From Sapria himalayana (taxonomy: Eukaryota > Streptophyta > Magnoliopsida > Malpighiales > Rafflesiaceae): a stretch of DNA of 64,000 nt. The translations under genes were made by a program, and so were the position numbers. The stretch covers positions 378,425 through 442,424 of the forward strand of contig JAREIK010001729.1 in NCBI GenBank assembly GCA_029783825.1. Reading direction: 5' to 3'. The first letter of the stretch is position 1; each line of letters begins with the position of its first letter. Under the pieces are notes generated by a model. The model was not told the origin of the DNA, did no database searches, and saw only the letters and a list, made by a program, of their open reading frames with translations. This document shows positions 44,401-57,199 of this stretch, in pieces.

Positions 44401-45540
44401 AATGTTAGCTGAACCTATTATAGATAATAAGCAGGTGGAAGAATATAAGAACAACTTAGGTTTCACAAATGCTTGCTCTAATAAAGTTAGTAAAATATGG
44501 GTGATGTGGAAAGCCTTTATGAATATCACAATGCTTGAGGAATTCGAACAAATTATAAATCTCAACCTAAATAAGAGCAATCTAGCAATTATTTCAGTAG
44601 TTTATGCTAGCAATTTCAAAGAAAATTGGAAATAACTTTGGAAAATCATGGAGGATACAACATTAAAAAACACACCATGGATAATAGGAGGAGACTATAA
44701 AACTATTTGAAATGCATTGGAAAAAATGTGGCAGACCAATAAATTTACAAGCTAATGATCACTTCAATGAGACAATCACTAGATTTAATTTATTAGAGGC
44801 TAGCTTTTTAGGTTAAAATTCACAGGGACTAATAATCATAAAAAGAAATGAGCTATCTGGTCTAGACTGGATAGAGTCCTATTTAATTCTAAGTTGCTGG
44901 ATTCTTTTTAGAATATAGGGGTTAGGGATCTGAACAGAACCTGTTCATATCATAAACCCCTTCTTATATCCCACTAAAACCCAAAAAAGAAAAACACTGC
45001 ATTTAATTTTCAAAATATGTGGTGTCTACATGATGACTTCCAAGACACAGTTAAAGAGTCTTGGGTGCTTCTAGCTAAGGGTAATCTGAATCAAATCCTC
45101 ACTGTTAAACTAGATAGACTAAAATCACATTTAATTAACTGGAATAAAAATAAGTTTGGCAACATCAATAAAACTATTATAGAAACATAACAAAAAATTG
45201 AAAGTCTCAAAATAGAATATGAAAGAAATAATACCACAAGCAATTTATGTGAGCTTAATAAGGCACAAGGTAAACTTAAACTGAAATTACACATGGAAAA
45301 AATATTCTGGAAATAGAAAGCAAAAGTAAAATGGTTAAAATAGTGAGACCAAAATACAAAATTTTTTCAGATGGGCTTGAAAATCAAGACCCAAAAGCAT
45401 AAGATAAATGGTTTAATAAATAATGAAGGAATATTGATAGAAAATAAGTCAGATAGTAAAGAGATTCTAGAAGACATATATAAATCACTATTATGCGATA
45501 ATAATAGGCTGCAATGACATAAATTTATACAAAATAGAAA
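44390..45540 (+). pseudogene. LINE E ORF2, endonuclease and linker
   Basis: MLAEPIIDNKQVEEY at 44402 starts the readable part (Glu of the active site in AEP). IIGGDYKTI at about 44683 is the GDFN-like block, with Phe to Tyr and Asn changed. SRLDRV near 44855 and NRTCSYHKPLL at about 44935 follow; the last has Tyr for the catalytic Asp of SDHSP. The linker has KLDRLKSHLINWNKNKFGN and MEKIFWK. Several stops, for example TAA at 44633 and TGA at about 44708. Confidence 0.8.
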
Positions 45541-47020
45541 TAATAGATTTTTTGATGAAGACAATAGGAAACTAATGGAATTCCCAAAAGAGAAAGAAAT
45601 CAAAAACATTATAATTAGCATGAATAAGGATATCACAGCTGGTCCAGACTGCTGGAATTTTAAATTTTATCAAGCTTGCTGGGGTATAATTAAACAAGTT
45701 ATTATTAATGTGATTCATTGGTTTTTCTATAGTGCAGAAATAAATAAAAAGTGGGCACTAACTTACATAGTCCTTATTCCTAAAAAGAAAAATCAATCAA
45801 AAGGAGAAGACTATCGGCCCATTAGCCTATGTAATTATATATATAAAATTCTGGCAAAACTGCTGCAGAATTGACTATGATTTATTCTTCCTACAATTAT
45901 TTCAAATGAACAATTAGGATTTATGAAAAATAGATTGATTTTGAAAAATATATCCCTGGCTAAAGAACTTTTGAAAGAGTTATCCTCCAAATCTAGAGGG
46001 CATAATGTAATCTTCAAATTAGACCTATCAAAAGAATTTGATAGAGTAGATTGGTAGGTTCTATGTTTTTCCATGAGAAAAATGAGCTTTGTAAAAGCAT
46101 GGATAAAATTAATATTTAGATGTATTTCGAGTACTTAGTTCAGTATCATTATAAATGGGGAGAAGGGAAAGAGTTTAAGCCCACCCAAGGGTTAAGACAA
46201 GGAGATCCACTATCACCTTCTCTTTTTAACATATACTTGGAATTATTTATTGTTAGCTTGAAAACTAAAATAAATAAAGGGGAGATATACACTTTTAGGC
46301 AATATAAAAATACCCCTCAGATTAGTTGTCTAGCTTATGCAGACGATATCATTTTGTTCACCAATGGTAATAATTGATCCATAAAGAATCTAATGAAAAT
46401 TTTCAAACAATGGAAGAAGAAATGGGTCTTGTGCTCATTAGAAACAAATGCCAATTTAAAATATCAAAAAAGCTCTTCTCAACCAAATACATAGGATAAA
46501 ATAAAATACAAGCTTCTCTTGCCTAAAAAGGAGCTCTATCCTATCTTGGGTGCTCATTATATGAAGGTAGGTTTAAATTAGAGCACTTAGATTTCTTGAT
46601 TGTTAAGTTGAGGAACAAGATTGTGGGCTGGAAAACTAAATCGTTGAATACAAAAGAATTACACTTATAACACATGTGCTGCAAAGTACATTAATGCACA
46701 ACCTAATGGTGATGCAACCACCTAAATTTTTCATAAGAAAAATAGAAGGAGAACTAGCTAATTTTCTTTGGGGAAAGAAAAATGGTAGAATGAATTGTCA
46801 TTGGATCAAATAGAAAGATCTTTGCGTTCCAAAAGAAGAAGTGGGGTTAGGATTTACTAGGTTAGAAGAGATAGATGAAGCATGGGCATACAAGAGATGG
46901 TGGAGGATAAAAGAGAATAATAATCTTTGGACATTATATATGAGAGCAAAATATCAAATTAACAATGACACTAATAGAATAAAAACCATTAGCAATGGAT
47001 CTCAAATTTGGAAACATACT
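45541..47020 (+). pseudogene. LINE E ORF2, reverse transcriptase
   Basis: VLIPKKKNQSKGEDYRPISLCN lies in the open piece 45575-45874. FKLDLSKEFDRVDW is at about 46012-46057 and keeps the catalytic Asp, with Ala to Glu in SKAF. GLRQGDPLSPSLF is at 46187-46230 and YADD is intact at 46336-46347. YLGCSLYEGRF-like and FLWGKKNGR blocks follow. At 46811 TAG replaces the Trp of the HWK.W motif, and TAG at about 46136 stands where LINE D has TGG (SSAWVK). It is open again at 46841-47086. About ten stops or shifts in all. Confidence 0.87.
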
Positions 47021-47239
47021 TTAAAGCAAAAGAAATGGTGGATAACCAATCTATGCTTACTAAATATGGCTGGAAATGGAAGCTAAATGAAGAAAGTTCA
47101 TTTTTCATAAAATCAGCCAAGAATATAATCAGGAACACAAGCCTTGCACAATATTTATATGATTGGTGCTGGAACAATAATAATTCACTTAAAGTACATT
47201 TATTTTTATGGATATATATATATATCTAATACTATCCCA

Positions 47240-48205
47240 TTAGATACCTGCATTCAAAAAAAGGTATAAATCTAGTCTCTAGATGTGATTGCCGTTAAAT
47301 GAAAATAAAAACCCCAGATCACCTATTCTCACAAGGTAAAATAGCCTCAAAGATATGAGAAATGTTTGAAAAATAAATGAGTTTAAAGTATAAAAATCAA
47401 TCTTTCAAAAAAAAAGGCTTAGGAAATGGATGAGGGGGCCCAATCTTAATTTGAATCATATATGGCTCAAGAATACCATTTCACCTTTGGTGATGTGGAA
47501 TATTTGGAAAGCCAGAAATAAAAGTAGATATGAGGGTTCAAAAATGAGGGCAGAAGATATAGTATGTGAAATTAAAAAGAGCTAAAAATAACTTCAGAAG
47601 CTTTCCCATTAAAGAATATAACTTACCTAGAAATTAAAGAATTTATAGATAGGTGGCATCTAAGGCTTCAAAAACCCATATCATTAAGCTTTATGAGTAT
47701 ACATTGGAATAAACCCCCAGGGGGGTATTTGGCACTTAACACAGATAGTAGTTTTAAAAGAGAAATAGGTGCAGTAGGAGGCATGAAAATTCTTAGGGAC
47801 TCAGATGGAAAGATGATTTGGGCATTCACTAGAAAGTTGAAAGCTAATAATCCTATGCAGTTTGTAATCCTGGTACTTTGTCTGGATTAAAGATATGCAA
47901 AGACATAAAAATAAAGAACTTTCAAATACAAACTGATTCAAGTATGTAGTAGGTATTATTAAAGGTCAGAGATTGCTTTGGAAATAAATAAATGACATAG
48001 AAGAAATCATACAACTAGTTCAATAGTTAAACTGAAGTATTATGCACATATTTAGAGAAGTGAATCAAGTAGCCGATAAACTAGATAAAGAAGATGAAAA
48101 ATCAGGAAATCAGGTATTTGATGCTCAAAACATGCCCACTAAATATAAATGTTTACTCAAACAAGATGAAATAAGATATCCTATATCCAGGAAAGTTAAC
48201 ACTTA
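47240..48205 (+). pseudogene. LINE E ORF2, zf-RVT and RNase H end
   Basis: zf-RVT pieces are DTCIQKKGINLVSRCDC and PDHLFSQGKIA (47250-47350). RNase H is at 47693-48200: LALNTDSSFKREIGAVGG keeps the first Asp, but the middle is frameshifted after 47888. HIFREVNQVADKL-like sequence is at about 48045-48080. It ends in ISRKVNT and TAA at about 48205. Not functional. Confidence 0.78.
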
Positions 48206-49507
48206 ATTTTAAGAATCCTTCAGGAAGTATATAAGTAAAAAGTGCTAGTATATTAATTAACATTAAACTCTGTAGACATGGTCGGTTAATTTAATAATAA
48301 AAGATGACATGGTAAGATTCTATATTGCATTATGGTAGGATTCCTAAAATTTCTACAGGTGTAATGTGTTTAGTATTCTGGTCCTGTGGAATGCTTAAAC
48401 AATTCTATTTGGGACCTTACAGAGAATTTATTGATAGTTTTTCTTTATGTTAATTTATAGATGAATGGTAGTGAGGATGATGCATGTTGTTGTCAGAAGG
48501 GAACAGCAAACTGTTTATTTTTCTTGAACGAGCAGGTGCCAAAGTTAATGCAATGAAGTTCTTGTAAATGTCACAGAGACAAAAGTTGTGAAGGAGAATT
48601 GTTGTTTTGTTATTTTGTGTAACAAAGATGCTAAAACTACTAAATACTACTTCTAGAGGTAGTCTTAAACTAGAGGGGAGAGAATGTAAATGTAGTCAAT
48701 GCTTTGCGATGATGTGTGAAATGTGCAAGATAATGGCAGGTGGTATGAGTATAGCATCCTGGTCCTATAAATTAGGATAAAAAATTATATTCGGTGGTGA
48801 TGAATGCTATCACAAAATCAACAAGGGAGAGAAGGTGATAAGTGTATATTGTTTTGTTCTATTTCATAAAAGTGTAGGAAAGCTAGTCCAATATCAGCCA
48901 TTCTACAATGATTGATAAAGATAGATAGACAGAAGCAAGACTGGTGTAGCTTGTTATGTTTGTTTGTTATTCTTTGTTTGTAAAAGAGAATAAGAAGAAG
49001 CCCTAGGGGTAAAAGAGAGCATGGCAGAAAATAGAGGAAGCACGATAATTAAAAATAGCAATAACAAGTAGTATTTTAAGGTAGACTAAACAACAGGAGG
49101 GAGGAACCGAAAGGCAGATAAAGGTGAATTGGAAAGTATAGGCATAAGCTGCACAAGAGCACAGAAGAAATTAACAACATATCAGGATTAGCATCAAAAA
49201 GATAATAAAGGAGAACAAGAAGGAAAGAGGCTCAGACATAAAGCTCAAGGAAACTTCAAGCATAAACTTTAAAGGAAAGGCATGCAGAAAGTGTAAGCAG
49301 ATATTATTGTTAAATCAATAGAAACTAAAAATAAGAGATATTATGAATTAAGAACTTAGGTATCCCAGTATAAAAAGGATTTTATTAATGTTTGTTTTAT
49401 TTCTTTAATTTTACTAAGGGTGTAAAATGGAAAAGGGTAATATTAGTTTATAACAATGTATTCCTCCGCAAAAAAAGATGTCTATTATAATTAATAAAAC
49501 AAACTTA
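48206..49507 (+). other. LINE E 3' UTR
   Basis: No coding signal. It ends with GGGTGTAAAATGG at about 49418 and the diverged terminal box. I could not find the 22-nt motif of LINE A-C here with confidence. Confidence 0.68.
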
Positions 49508-51137
49508 AAAAAAGAAGAATACTAAGAAAACAAAGAATAAACTAATAAGAGAATAAGAAGAATAAAAAGATTAAGAAGATTAAGAGAATGAGAGTAATAC
49601 AGAATAATAAACAAGAATACGAAGAATAAGCAACAACAATAAAAATAAAAAGAATAGAAAAAAGAAAAAATGAGAAGAATAAAGAAGAATTAACAAATAA
49701 TAAAATAATACGAAGAAATTTGAAGAATACGAAGAATAAGAAGATAAGAAAATAAGAGAATAACAAGAATAAGAAAGAATAACAAGAATAATAGAATAGA
49801 AGAAAAAAAAAAGATAATAGAATTAGAAGAATAAAGAAAAGAAGAATATGAACGCATGCGAATAAAAAAGAAAGAATAAAACAGCCATTTGAAGAATAAG
49901 AGAATAAAAAGTTACGAGATCATAAATAAATATGAAGGACATAAGAAGAATCAAGAAAACAAGAAGAATAAAAGAATAAGAAGATAAAAAGACTATGAAG
50001 AATACGAGAATAAGGAACGAATACGACGATAAGAAGAATCAAGAATAAGAATAAGAAGAATAAGAAGAAATGAAATAAGAAGAATAAGAAAAATAAGAAA
50101 ATAGAAGAATAAGAAAAGAAGAGAAGATAAGAAAAATAAGAAAAAATAGAATGAGAATAAGAAGACTAAGAAAAATAAGAAGAAGAAACAAAATATGAAA
50201 TAAAAAAATAAGAAGAATAAAAAAATAAAAGAATAAAATAACATGTAGAAAAATAAGAAAGAAGAATAATAAAATACTAAGAATGAGAAGAAACTAAGAA
50301 AAAAATAAGATAAAGAAGAATAATAAGAAGATTAAGAAGAATGAGAAGGATAATGAAATAAGAATAATAAAAAAAGAAGAATAAGAAGAATAAAAAAGAA
50401 GAATGAGAAGAATAAATAAGAATTAGAAGAATAAGAATAATAAGAAGAATAAGAAGAACAACATGAAAAAGTATATAAAAGAATAAAATAATAAGAAGAA
50501 TACATGAAAAAGTATAAGAAGAATAAAATAATAAAGAGATATAAAGAAAATATAAATAAGAAGCATAAGAATAATAAGAAATACGAAGAATAAAATGAAA
50601 AAAAGATTAAGAAGAGAGGAAGAAAAAGAAAAACAAGAATATAGAATCATAATAATATGAAGAATAAGAAGAATAAGAAGAATAAGAAGAACAAGAAGAA
50701 TAAGAGAATTAAAAAGAATAAGAAGAATAAATAGAATAATAAGAATAAGAAAAATAAGAAGAATAAAAAATAAAAGAATAAAAATAACATGTAGAAAAAA
50801 AAGGAAGAAGAATATTAAGAATTCTAAGATAAGAAGAATTCTAAGAAAAAAATAAGATAAAGTAGAATAATAAGAAGATTAAGAAGAATGAGAAGAATAA
50901 AAAGAAAAAAAGAAGAATGAGAAGAATAAAGAAGAATTAGAAGAATAAGAAGAATAATAAAATATTAATAATAATAGAATAAGAAGAATAACATAAAAAG
51001 TATAATAGGAAGAATAAAATATTAAGAAGAATATAAAGAATATAAAAAAAAGATGAATAGAAGCATAAGATAATAAGAAGAATAAGAATAATAAGAAGAA
51101 TAAGAAAAATAAGAAGAAAAATAAGAAAATAGAAGAA
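49508..51137 (+). repeat. AAGAAT/AAG microsatellite array following LINE E
   Basis: About 1.6 kb of imperfect AAGAAT, AAG, AATAAT and AAAAT repeats on the + strand, more degenerate than the arrays after B and C. It starts directly after the LINE E A-run. Confidence 0.95.
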
Positions 51138-51625
51138 TAATGGTTGGGTTGTCAGGCAGTCCTGCCAGGTGTTTGCATAAATGTCAAGGTGTAAGTTTTC
51201 AGAAGTCTATTTATACAAGTGTCTGTGAGTGTCGGTCTGCGTCTGTCTGGTGGTTATGTTCATGCGTTTCTGGAATATGACAAGTCTCACATTAACTCTG
51301 CGAAGGAACATGGATAAGGGATAGAGGGGGTATCTCAGGAATGGAAAAAGAAGATGAGTGTGGAAATAAAGCTAAGAAAGAAACAAGTTTCAGCTGCTAA
51401 AGAATGGCTAAAACCATTGGGCCAGCATGAAAGCATATTTCAAAATCCAGCTTTAATAAAGAAATCCAGAGAACACATTATTGCAACCTTAATATAGCCT
51501 ATGCTCTTTTATTTGTTTTTTATTTTTACAAGTGGATGTAAACGGGAAAGGGTGGAATTAGCTTGTAAAATGGTATTACTCCGCCAAAAGAGAGGGTTAT
51601 AATATTAAAAAAAACTTTATAAAAA
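51138..51625 (+). mobile_element. LINE F (strongly 5'-truncated, 3' UTR only)
   Basis: About 490 bases of non-array DNA ending in GGATGTAAACGGG, then TTACTCCGCCAAAAGAGAGGG at 51575-51596 and ATAATATTAAAAA. These are the ends seen in LINE A to E, so this is the last part of a LINE. No coding part remains. It is flanked by arrays on both sides. Confidence 0.8.
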
Positions 51626-54035
51626 AAGAAGAATAAGAAAAAGATAATATGAATAAGAAGAATATAAATAAAAGAAGAATACAAAGCATAAGAATAAAGA
51701 GAAGAATAAAAGAAGAATAAAAAGAATTTGAAGAATAAGAAGAATAAAAAGATTAAGAAGAATAAAAAATAAGAATAATAATATAATATGAAAATAAGAA
51801 GAATAAGAACAACAAAAATAAAAAGAATAAGAAGAATAATAAGATTAAGAAGAATAAGAAGAATAAGAAAAATAAGAAGAAAAATAGAATAAGAGCAATA
51901 AGAAGACTAAGAAAAATAAGAGAATAAATAGAATAAGAAGAATACAAAAAATAAGAAGAATAAAAAAAATAAAAGAATAAAAATAACATTGATAAAAAAG
52001 GAAAGAAGAATAATAAGAATACTAAAATAATAAGAATACTAAGAAAAAAATAAGATAAGAATAATATAATAATAAGAATAAGAAGAATGAGAAAAATAAT
52101 AAAGAATAAGAAGAAGAAAAAAATAAAAAAATAAAAATAACATGAATAAAAAAAGGAAAAGAAGAATAATAAGAATACTAAAAATAATAAAATACTATAA
52201 AAAAGAAGAGAAAAATAATAATAAAAATAAGAATAATAAAAAAAAAAAACAATAACATGACAAATTATAATAAGAAGAATAAAATAATAAAAGAATAAAA
52301 AGAATAAAAAGAATAAAAGAAAAGGATGAATAAGAAGCAAAGAAGAATAAGAAGCATGAGAAGAATAAGAAAAATAATAAAAATAAATGAATAAAAATAA
52401 ATTAAGATAATAGAGGAAGAATAAGAATAAGAATAAGAGGAAGAACATAATAAGTAGAATCATAATAATATGAAGAATAAGAAGAATAAGAAGAACAAGA
52501 ATAATAATAAAAAGATTAAAAAGAATTAAAAGAATAAGACGAATAAGAAGAAAAGAAATAAGAAGAATAATAAGAATAAGAAAAATAAAAAGAATAAAAG
52601 AATAAGAAGAATAAGAGGAAAATAATATCAAGAATTAGAAGATTCATAATAATACGAAGAATAAAAAGAATAAACAAAATAATAAGAATATGAAGATTAA
52701 AAAGAATAAAAGAATTAGAATAATAAAAAGAATAAGAAGAATTAGAATAATAAAAAGAATAAGAAAAATAAGAAGAATAAGAAGAATAAGAAGAATAAAA
52801 AGAATAAGAAGAATAAGAAGAATAAGATGAATAAGATGAATAAGATGAATAAAAAGAATAAGAAGAATAAGAAGAATAAAAGAATAAGAAGAATAAGAAA
52901 GATAAGATGAATAAGATGAATAAGATGAATAAAAGAATAAGAAGAATAAGATGAATAAAAAAATAAGAAGAATAAGAAGAATAAGTAGAATAAAAAGACT
53001 AAGATGATTAAGAAGAATAAGATGAATATGAGAATAAGATGAATAATAAGAATAAGAAGTATAAGAACAATAAGAAGAATATAAAGAACAAGTGGAATAA
53101 GAAGAATAATAAGAAAAAGAATAAAAAAATTAAAAATGTGAAGAATAAAAAGAAAAAGAATAATGAGAAGAATAAGAAAAATATGAAGTATAAGAATAAT
53201 AATAAGAAAAGAATATTATAAAAGAATAAGAACATTAAGAAGAATAAGAAGGATAAGAAGAATAAGAAAAATATGAAGTATAAGAAGAATAATAGAAAAA
53301 GAATATTTAAAGAATAGACATTAAGAAGAATAAGAAGGATAAGAAGAATAAGAAAAATAAGAAAAATAAAATAAGAAAAATAAGAAGAAAAGAAGAATAA
53401 GAAAAAATAGAAAAATAAGAAGAATATGAATAAAAAAAATAATAAGAAGAATTAGAAAATTAAGAAGAATAAGAAAAATAAGAAAAATAATAACAATAAG
53501 AAAAATGAGAGAATAATGAAGAATAAGAAGAATAAGAAAATAGAAGAAAAAGAAGAAAAGGAAGAAAAAGAAGAAAAGGAAGAAAAGAAGAAAAAGAAGA
53601 AAAAGAAGAAAAAAAGAATAAGAAGAATAAGAAAAATAAAAATAAGAATCAGAATAATAAGAAGAATAAGAATAATAAGAAGAATAAGAAGATTAAGAAG
53701 AATAATAACATATAAAAATGAAAAGAATAATGAAGAATAAGAAGAATAAAAAAATAAGATGAATAAGAGGAATAAGCAGAGTAAGAATAATAAAAGAATA
53801 ATAAGAATAAGACGATTAATAAGAATAAAAATAATAAAAAGTATAAGTAATAAGAAGAATAAGAAGAATAAGAATAAGAAGAAGAATATGAAAAATAAGA
53901 AAAAATCAAAAGAATAAGATGAATAAGAAGAAAAGGAAGAATAATAAAAAATATGAAGAATAAGAAAAATAAAAAGATAAAAGAATAATATAATAATTTG
54001 AATAAGAAGAATAAGAAAAATAAAAGATTAAGAAG
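51626..54035 (+). repeat. AAGAAT/AAG microsatellite array following LINE F
   Basis: The longest array, about 2.4 kb. A GATGAATAA sub-variant is amplified at about 52826-52960, and a GAA/AAG trinucleotide sub-block lies at about 53540-53615, showing local homogenisation. The 292-codon minus-strand frame (51753-52631) is repeat translation. Confidence 0.95.
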
Positions 54036-54590
54036 AATTGTTAGGCAATTCCACTTATGATGATTGTAATTTTAAAGATTCAGAAGAAGATAACAACAAA
54101 AAAGGTCACAAATGATATATATCCACGACCATAATCCAACAAAACCATGGGAGAATCAAACCACAACAGACCACATAAAAAAATGTGCTTCACTGGTCGT
54201 TGAACATGACTAGCTACATCCACACACAAAAATGCTTATGAATTTATAGATTATAACTAAATTAGAATGTTCTTTTAATTTGTGGGTAGAAAGTGTTGTG
54301 AAAAAAATCACACAGAGAGGATAAAATGGAGATAAATTGTCCACACATAAAATTATAGTAGTTGAAAAATAGAAATAAACAATTTATACTAATAATAGTT
54401 TCTTTGTTTAATTAGCTGGACTGGGTCGGATCACTTGGATGGGCCAAGATCTACTCCAAAATTTTATTCAGTCTAGTCAGCGGCAAACCCATTATTGTGC
54501 TATTGCTGCATTCCTAGCCTCTTATATTTTTTTTTCTGCACTTACATGAAAATATTTAAAAAAACATATTTGGTTATACAAAAAAATAAT
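54036..54590. other. non-repetitive island between two arrays, origin unknown
   Basis: About 550 bases without AAGAAT repeats, less A-biased, with GGACTGGGTCGGATCACTTG at about 54419. No coding frame, no LINE terminal box at its right edge and no recognised element. It may be an insertion into an array or original flanking DNA. Confidence 0.6.
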
Positions 54591-56370
54591 CAAAATGTAT
54601 TATATATAATAAGAATATAAATAATAAGATGAATATGTAGAGTAATAAGAATAAGATGAATAAAAATAATAAGAAGAATAATAAGAATAATAGAATTAGA
54701 AGAAATAGAAGAATATAGAAAATAGAAGAAGAAAGAGAATAAGAAGAATAAGAAAAAGAAGAACGAGAAAATTAAAAAGAATAAAGAATGAAAAGAATAA
54801 GTTGAATAGAAGACTAAGAAAATTAAAAAGAAAGAAAATAAGATAATATGAAGAATAAGAAAAAATAAGAGAATAATAAGAATAATAAAAATTATAATAA
54901 TGAACAATTAGAAAAAAAGAATAAGAAGAAAAAGATAATAAGAAGAATAAGATGAATAAGAAAAAACCAGAATAATTAAATAATAAGAGAATAAGAAGAA
55001 TATAATTATAGAAAAATAAGAGAATATGATTAATAAGAAGAATACTAAGAAATCAAATATAAACTAATAAGAAGAATAAGAAGAATAAAAAGATTAATAG
55101 AATAAAAAAATAAGAAGAATAATAAAATAATAAGAATAATAAGAATAATAAGAATAATAAGAATAATAAGAATATAAGAATAAGAATAATAAGAATAAGA
55201 AGAATAAGATGAATAAGAAGAAAAGAATAATGAGACAAATATAGAAATAAAAAGAATAAGATAATAGAATAATAGAAGAATAAGAAAAACTAAAGATTGA
55301 GAAGAATAAAAAAAATAAGAAATAAGGAATAAGAGGAATAAGAAGAATAAGAAGAATAAGATGATAAGAAGAATAAGAAAAATAAGAAGAATAAAAAGAA
55401 TAAAAAGATAATAAGAATAAGAGAATAAGAAGAATATGAACAAATATAATAATAAAAAGAATAAGAAAAATATGAAGGATAACAAGAATAAGAAGGATAA
55501 GAAGAATAAGAAGCATAAGAAGAATAAGAAGAATCAGAAGAATAAGAATGAAAAAAATATAAAGAATAAAAATAATTAGAATAATTATATGAATGATAAT
55601 AATATAAAGAATAAGAATAAGAAGAATAACAAGAAGAAAAAGAAGTACAAGATTAATAAAAAGATTAAGAAGAATAAAAAAATAAGAAGAATAACAAAAT
55701 AACATGAGAATAAGAATAATAAAAGAAAAAGAAGAATAAGAAGAATAAAAAGAATGAAGAATAAGTAGAATAAGAAGACTAATAAAATTAAGAATAATAA
55801 AAGAATAATAGAAGAAGAAAAGAAGAATAAGAAGAATAAAAAGAATAAAAGAATAAAAGAATATGAAGAAAAAGAAGAATAATAAGAATAATAAGAATAA
55901 TAAAATGAATAAAAAAGAATATGAACAATAAGAATAATATGAAGAATAAAAAGATTAAGAAGAATAAGAAGAATAAGAAGAATGAGAAGAACAAGAATGA
56001 ATAAGAAGGATAAGAAGAATAAGTAAAATTAGAAGAAACAAAAGAATATTAATAATATGAAGAATAAGAAAATAAGATAAAATAAAGGATAAGAAGAATA
56101 ATAAGAATAAGAATTATCAAAAAGAAAAAGAAGAAAAAGAAGAATTAGAAGAATAATTTGAATAAAAAGAATTAGAAGAATAAGAAAAATAAGACGATTA
56201 AGTAAAATAAGAGGAATAAGAGGTATTACGAAGAATGAAAAATAAGAAGAATAAGAAGAATAACAAGAATAAGAAGAATAACAAGAATAACAAGAATAAG
56301 ATGAATATGATGAATTAGAAGAATAAGAAAAATAAGAAAAAAAGAAGGATAAAAAAAAATAATAATAATA
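54591..56370 (+). repeat. AAGAAT/AAG microsatellite array right of the island
   Basis: About 1.8 kb of imperfect AAGAAT/AAG/AATAAT repeats, including a run of (AATAAG)n at about 55125-55180. It leads directly into LINE G. No LINE 3' box precedes it. Confidence 0.94.
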
Positions 56371-56775
56371 TACGAGAGCCTTTGGGCATAATATATGAGT
56401 GCCTTTGGGCATAATATATGAGTGCAAAATACCTATTTATAAATGACCAATATGATTAAAAAGATAAATAATAATTATCAAATCTTGAAACAAATGGTAA
56501 TACAAATAGAAGTGGTGGATGAACATTCTATTCTAACAAAGTATGGCTGGAAATGGAAATAAATGAAGAAGGCTTATTCTCTTTAAAATCAGCCAAAAAT
56601 TAGTTAGAAATAATAAATTCCCACAATAATTATTTAAATGGTGTTGTAATAGTAATACCTCACATTAAATATGTTCATTTTAATGGAAAACTTTATCTAA
56701 TATTATTCCTTTAGATACACTCATACAAAAGAAAAGGCATAAAATTAGCTCTATATATGAATGCTGCAAGTAAAT
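56371..56775 (+). pseudogene. LINE G, first copy of a duplicated ORF2 segment
   Basis: It begins inside ORF2 at the block that LINE E encodes as LWTLYMRAKYQINND (about 46927). A 23-base piece around GCCTTTGGGCATAATATATG is itself doubled at the left edge. It runs through the IRKINN-like block and a SAKN/WKL-like block to the zf-RVT start (about 56755). Stops throughout. After a short stretch of AAGAAT repeats (56773-56795) the same segment starts again. Confidence 0.82.
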
Positions 56776-57199
56776 AATAAGAATAAGAAGAATATATGAG
56801 TGCCTTTGGGCATAATATATGAGAGTGAAATTCCTCATTAAAAATAACACCAATAGGATTAAAAAGATAAATAATGATTATAAAATATGGAAACAAACGG
56901 CAATACAAAAAGAAGTGGTGGATGAACATTCTATTCTAACAAAGTATCTGGAAATGGAATTAAATGAAGAAGTTCTATTATCTTAAATCAGCCAAAAAAT
57001 TTGTTAGAAATAATAAATCCCCACAAGAATTATTTAAATAGTGCTGGAATAGTAATACCTCACATAAAATATGTTTATTTTTATGGAAAACTTTATCTAA
57101 TAATATTTTTTAGATACGCTCATACAAAAGAAAGGCATAAAACTAGCCTCTAGATGTGAATACTTCAAGGAAATGGATCATCTTTCAAAGGAAAAATAT

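Larger units (their letters stand above)
44113..49507 (+). mobile_element. LINE E, right part (after the Ty3 insertion)
   Basis: ORF1 end and knuckle (44113-44400), ORF2 (about 44390-48205), 3' UTR and a diverged terminal box near 49462-49500 (CTCCGCAAAAAAAGATG, then TTAATAAAAC). The A-run is directly followed by an array. Together with 33331-33915 it forms one near full-length LINE of about 6 kb, excluding the insert. Confidence 0.88.

Noticed and set aside
51753..52631. 292-codon minus-strand open frame (and similar ones at 23220-23771, 25547-26227, 55094-55705, 59250-59690)
   Set aside because: They translate AAGAAT/AAG repeats on the other strand into Leu/Ile/Phe/Ser/Tyr runs. No start context, domain or codon structure beyond the repeat; open only because the repeat lacks stops in that frame.
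54419..54490. Possible LTR or SINE fragment in the island
   Set aside because: The GC-richer words recall plant repeats in general, but I saw no terminal motif, target duplication or polymerase III box that I could defend.
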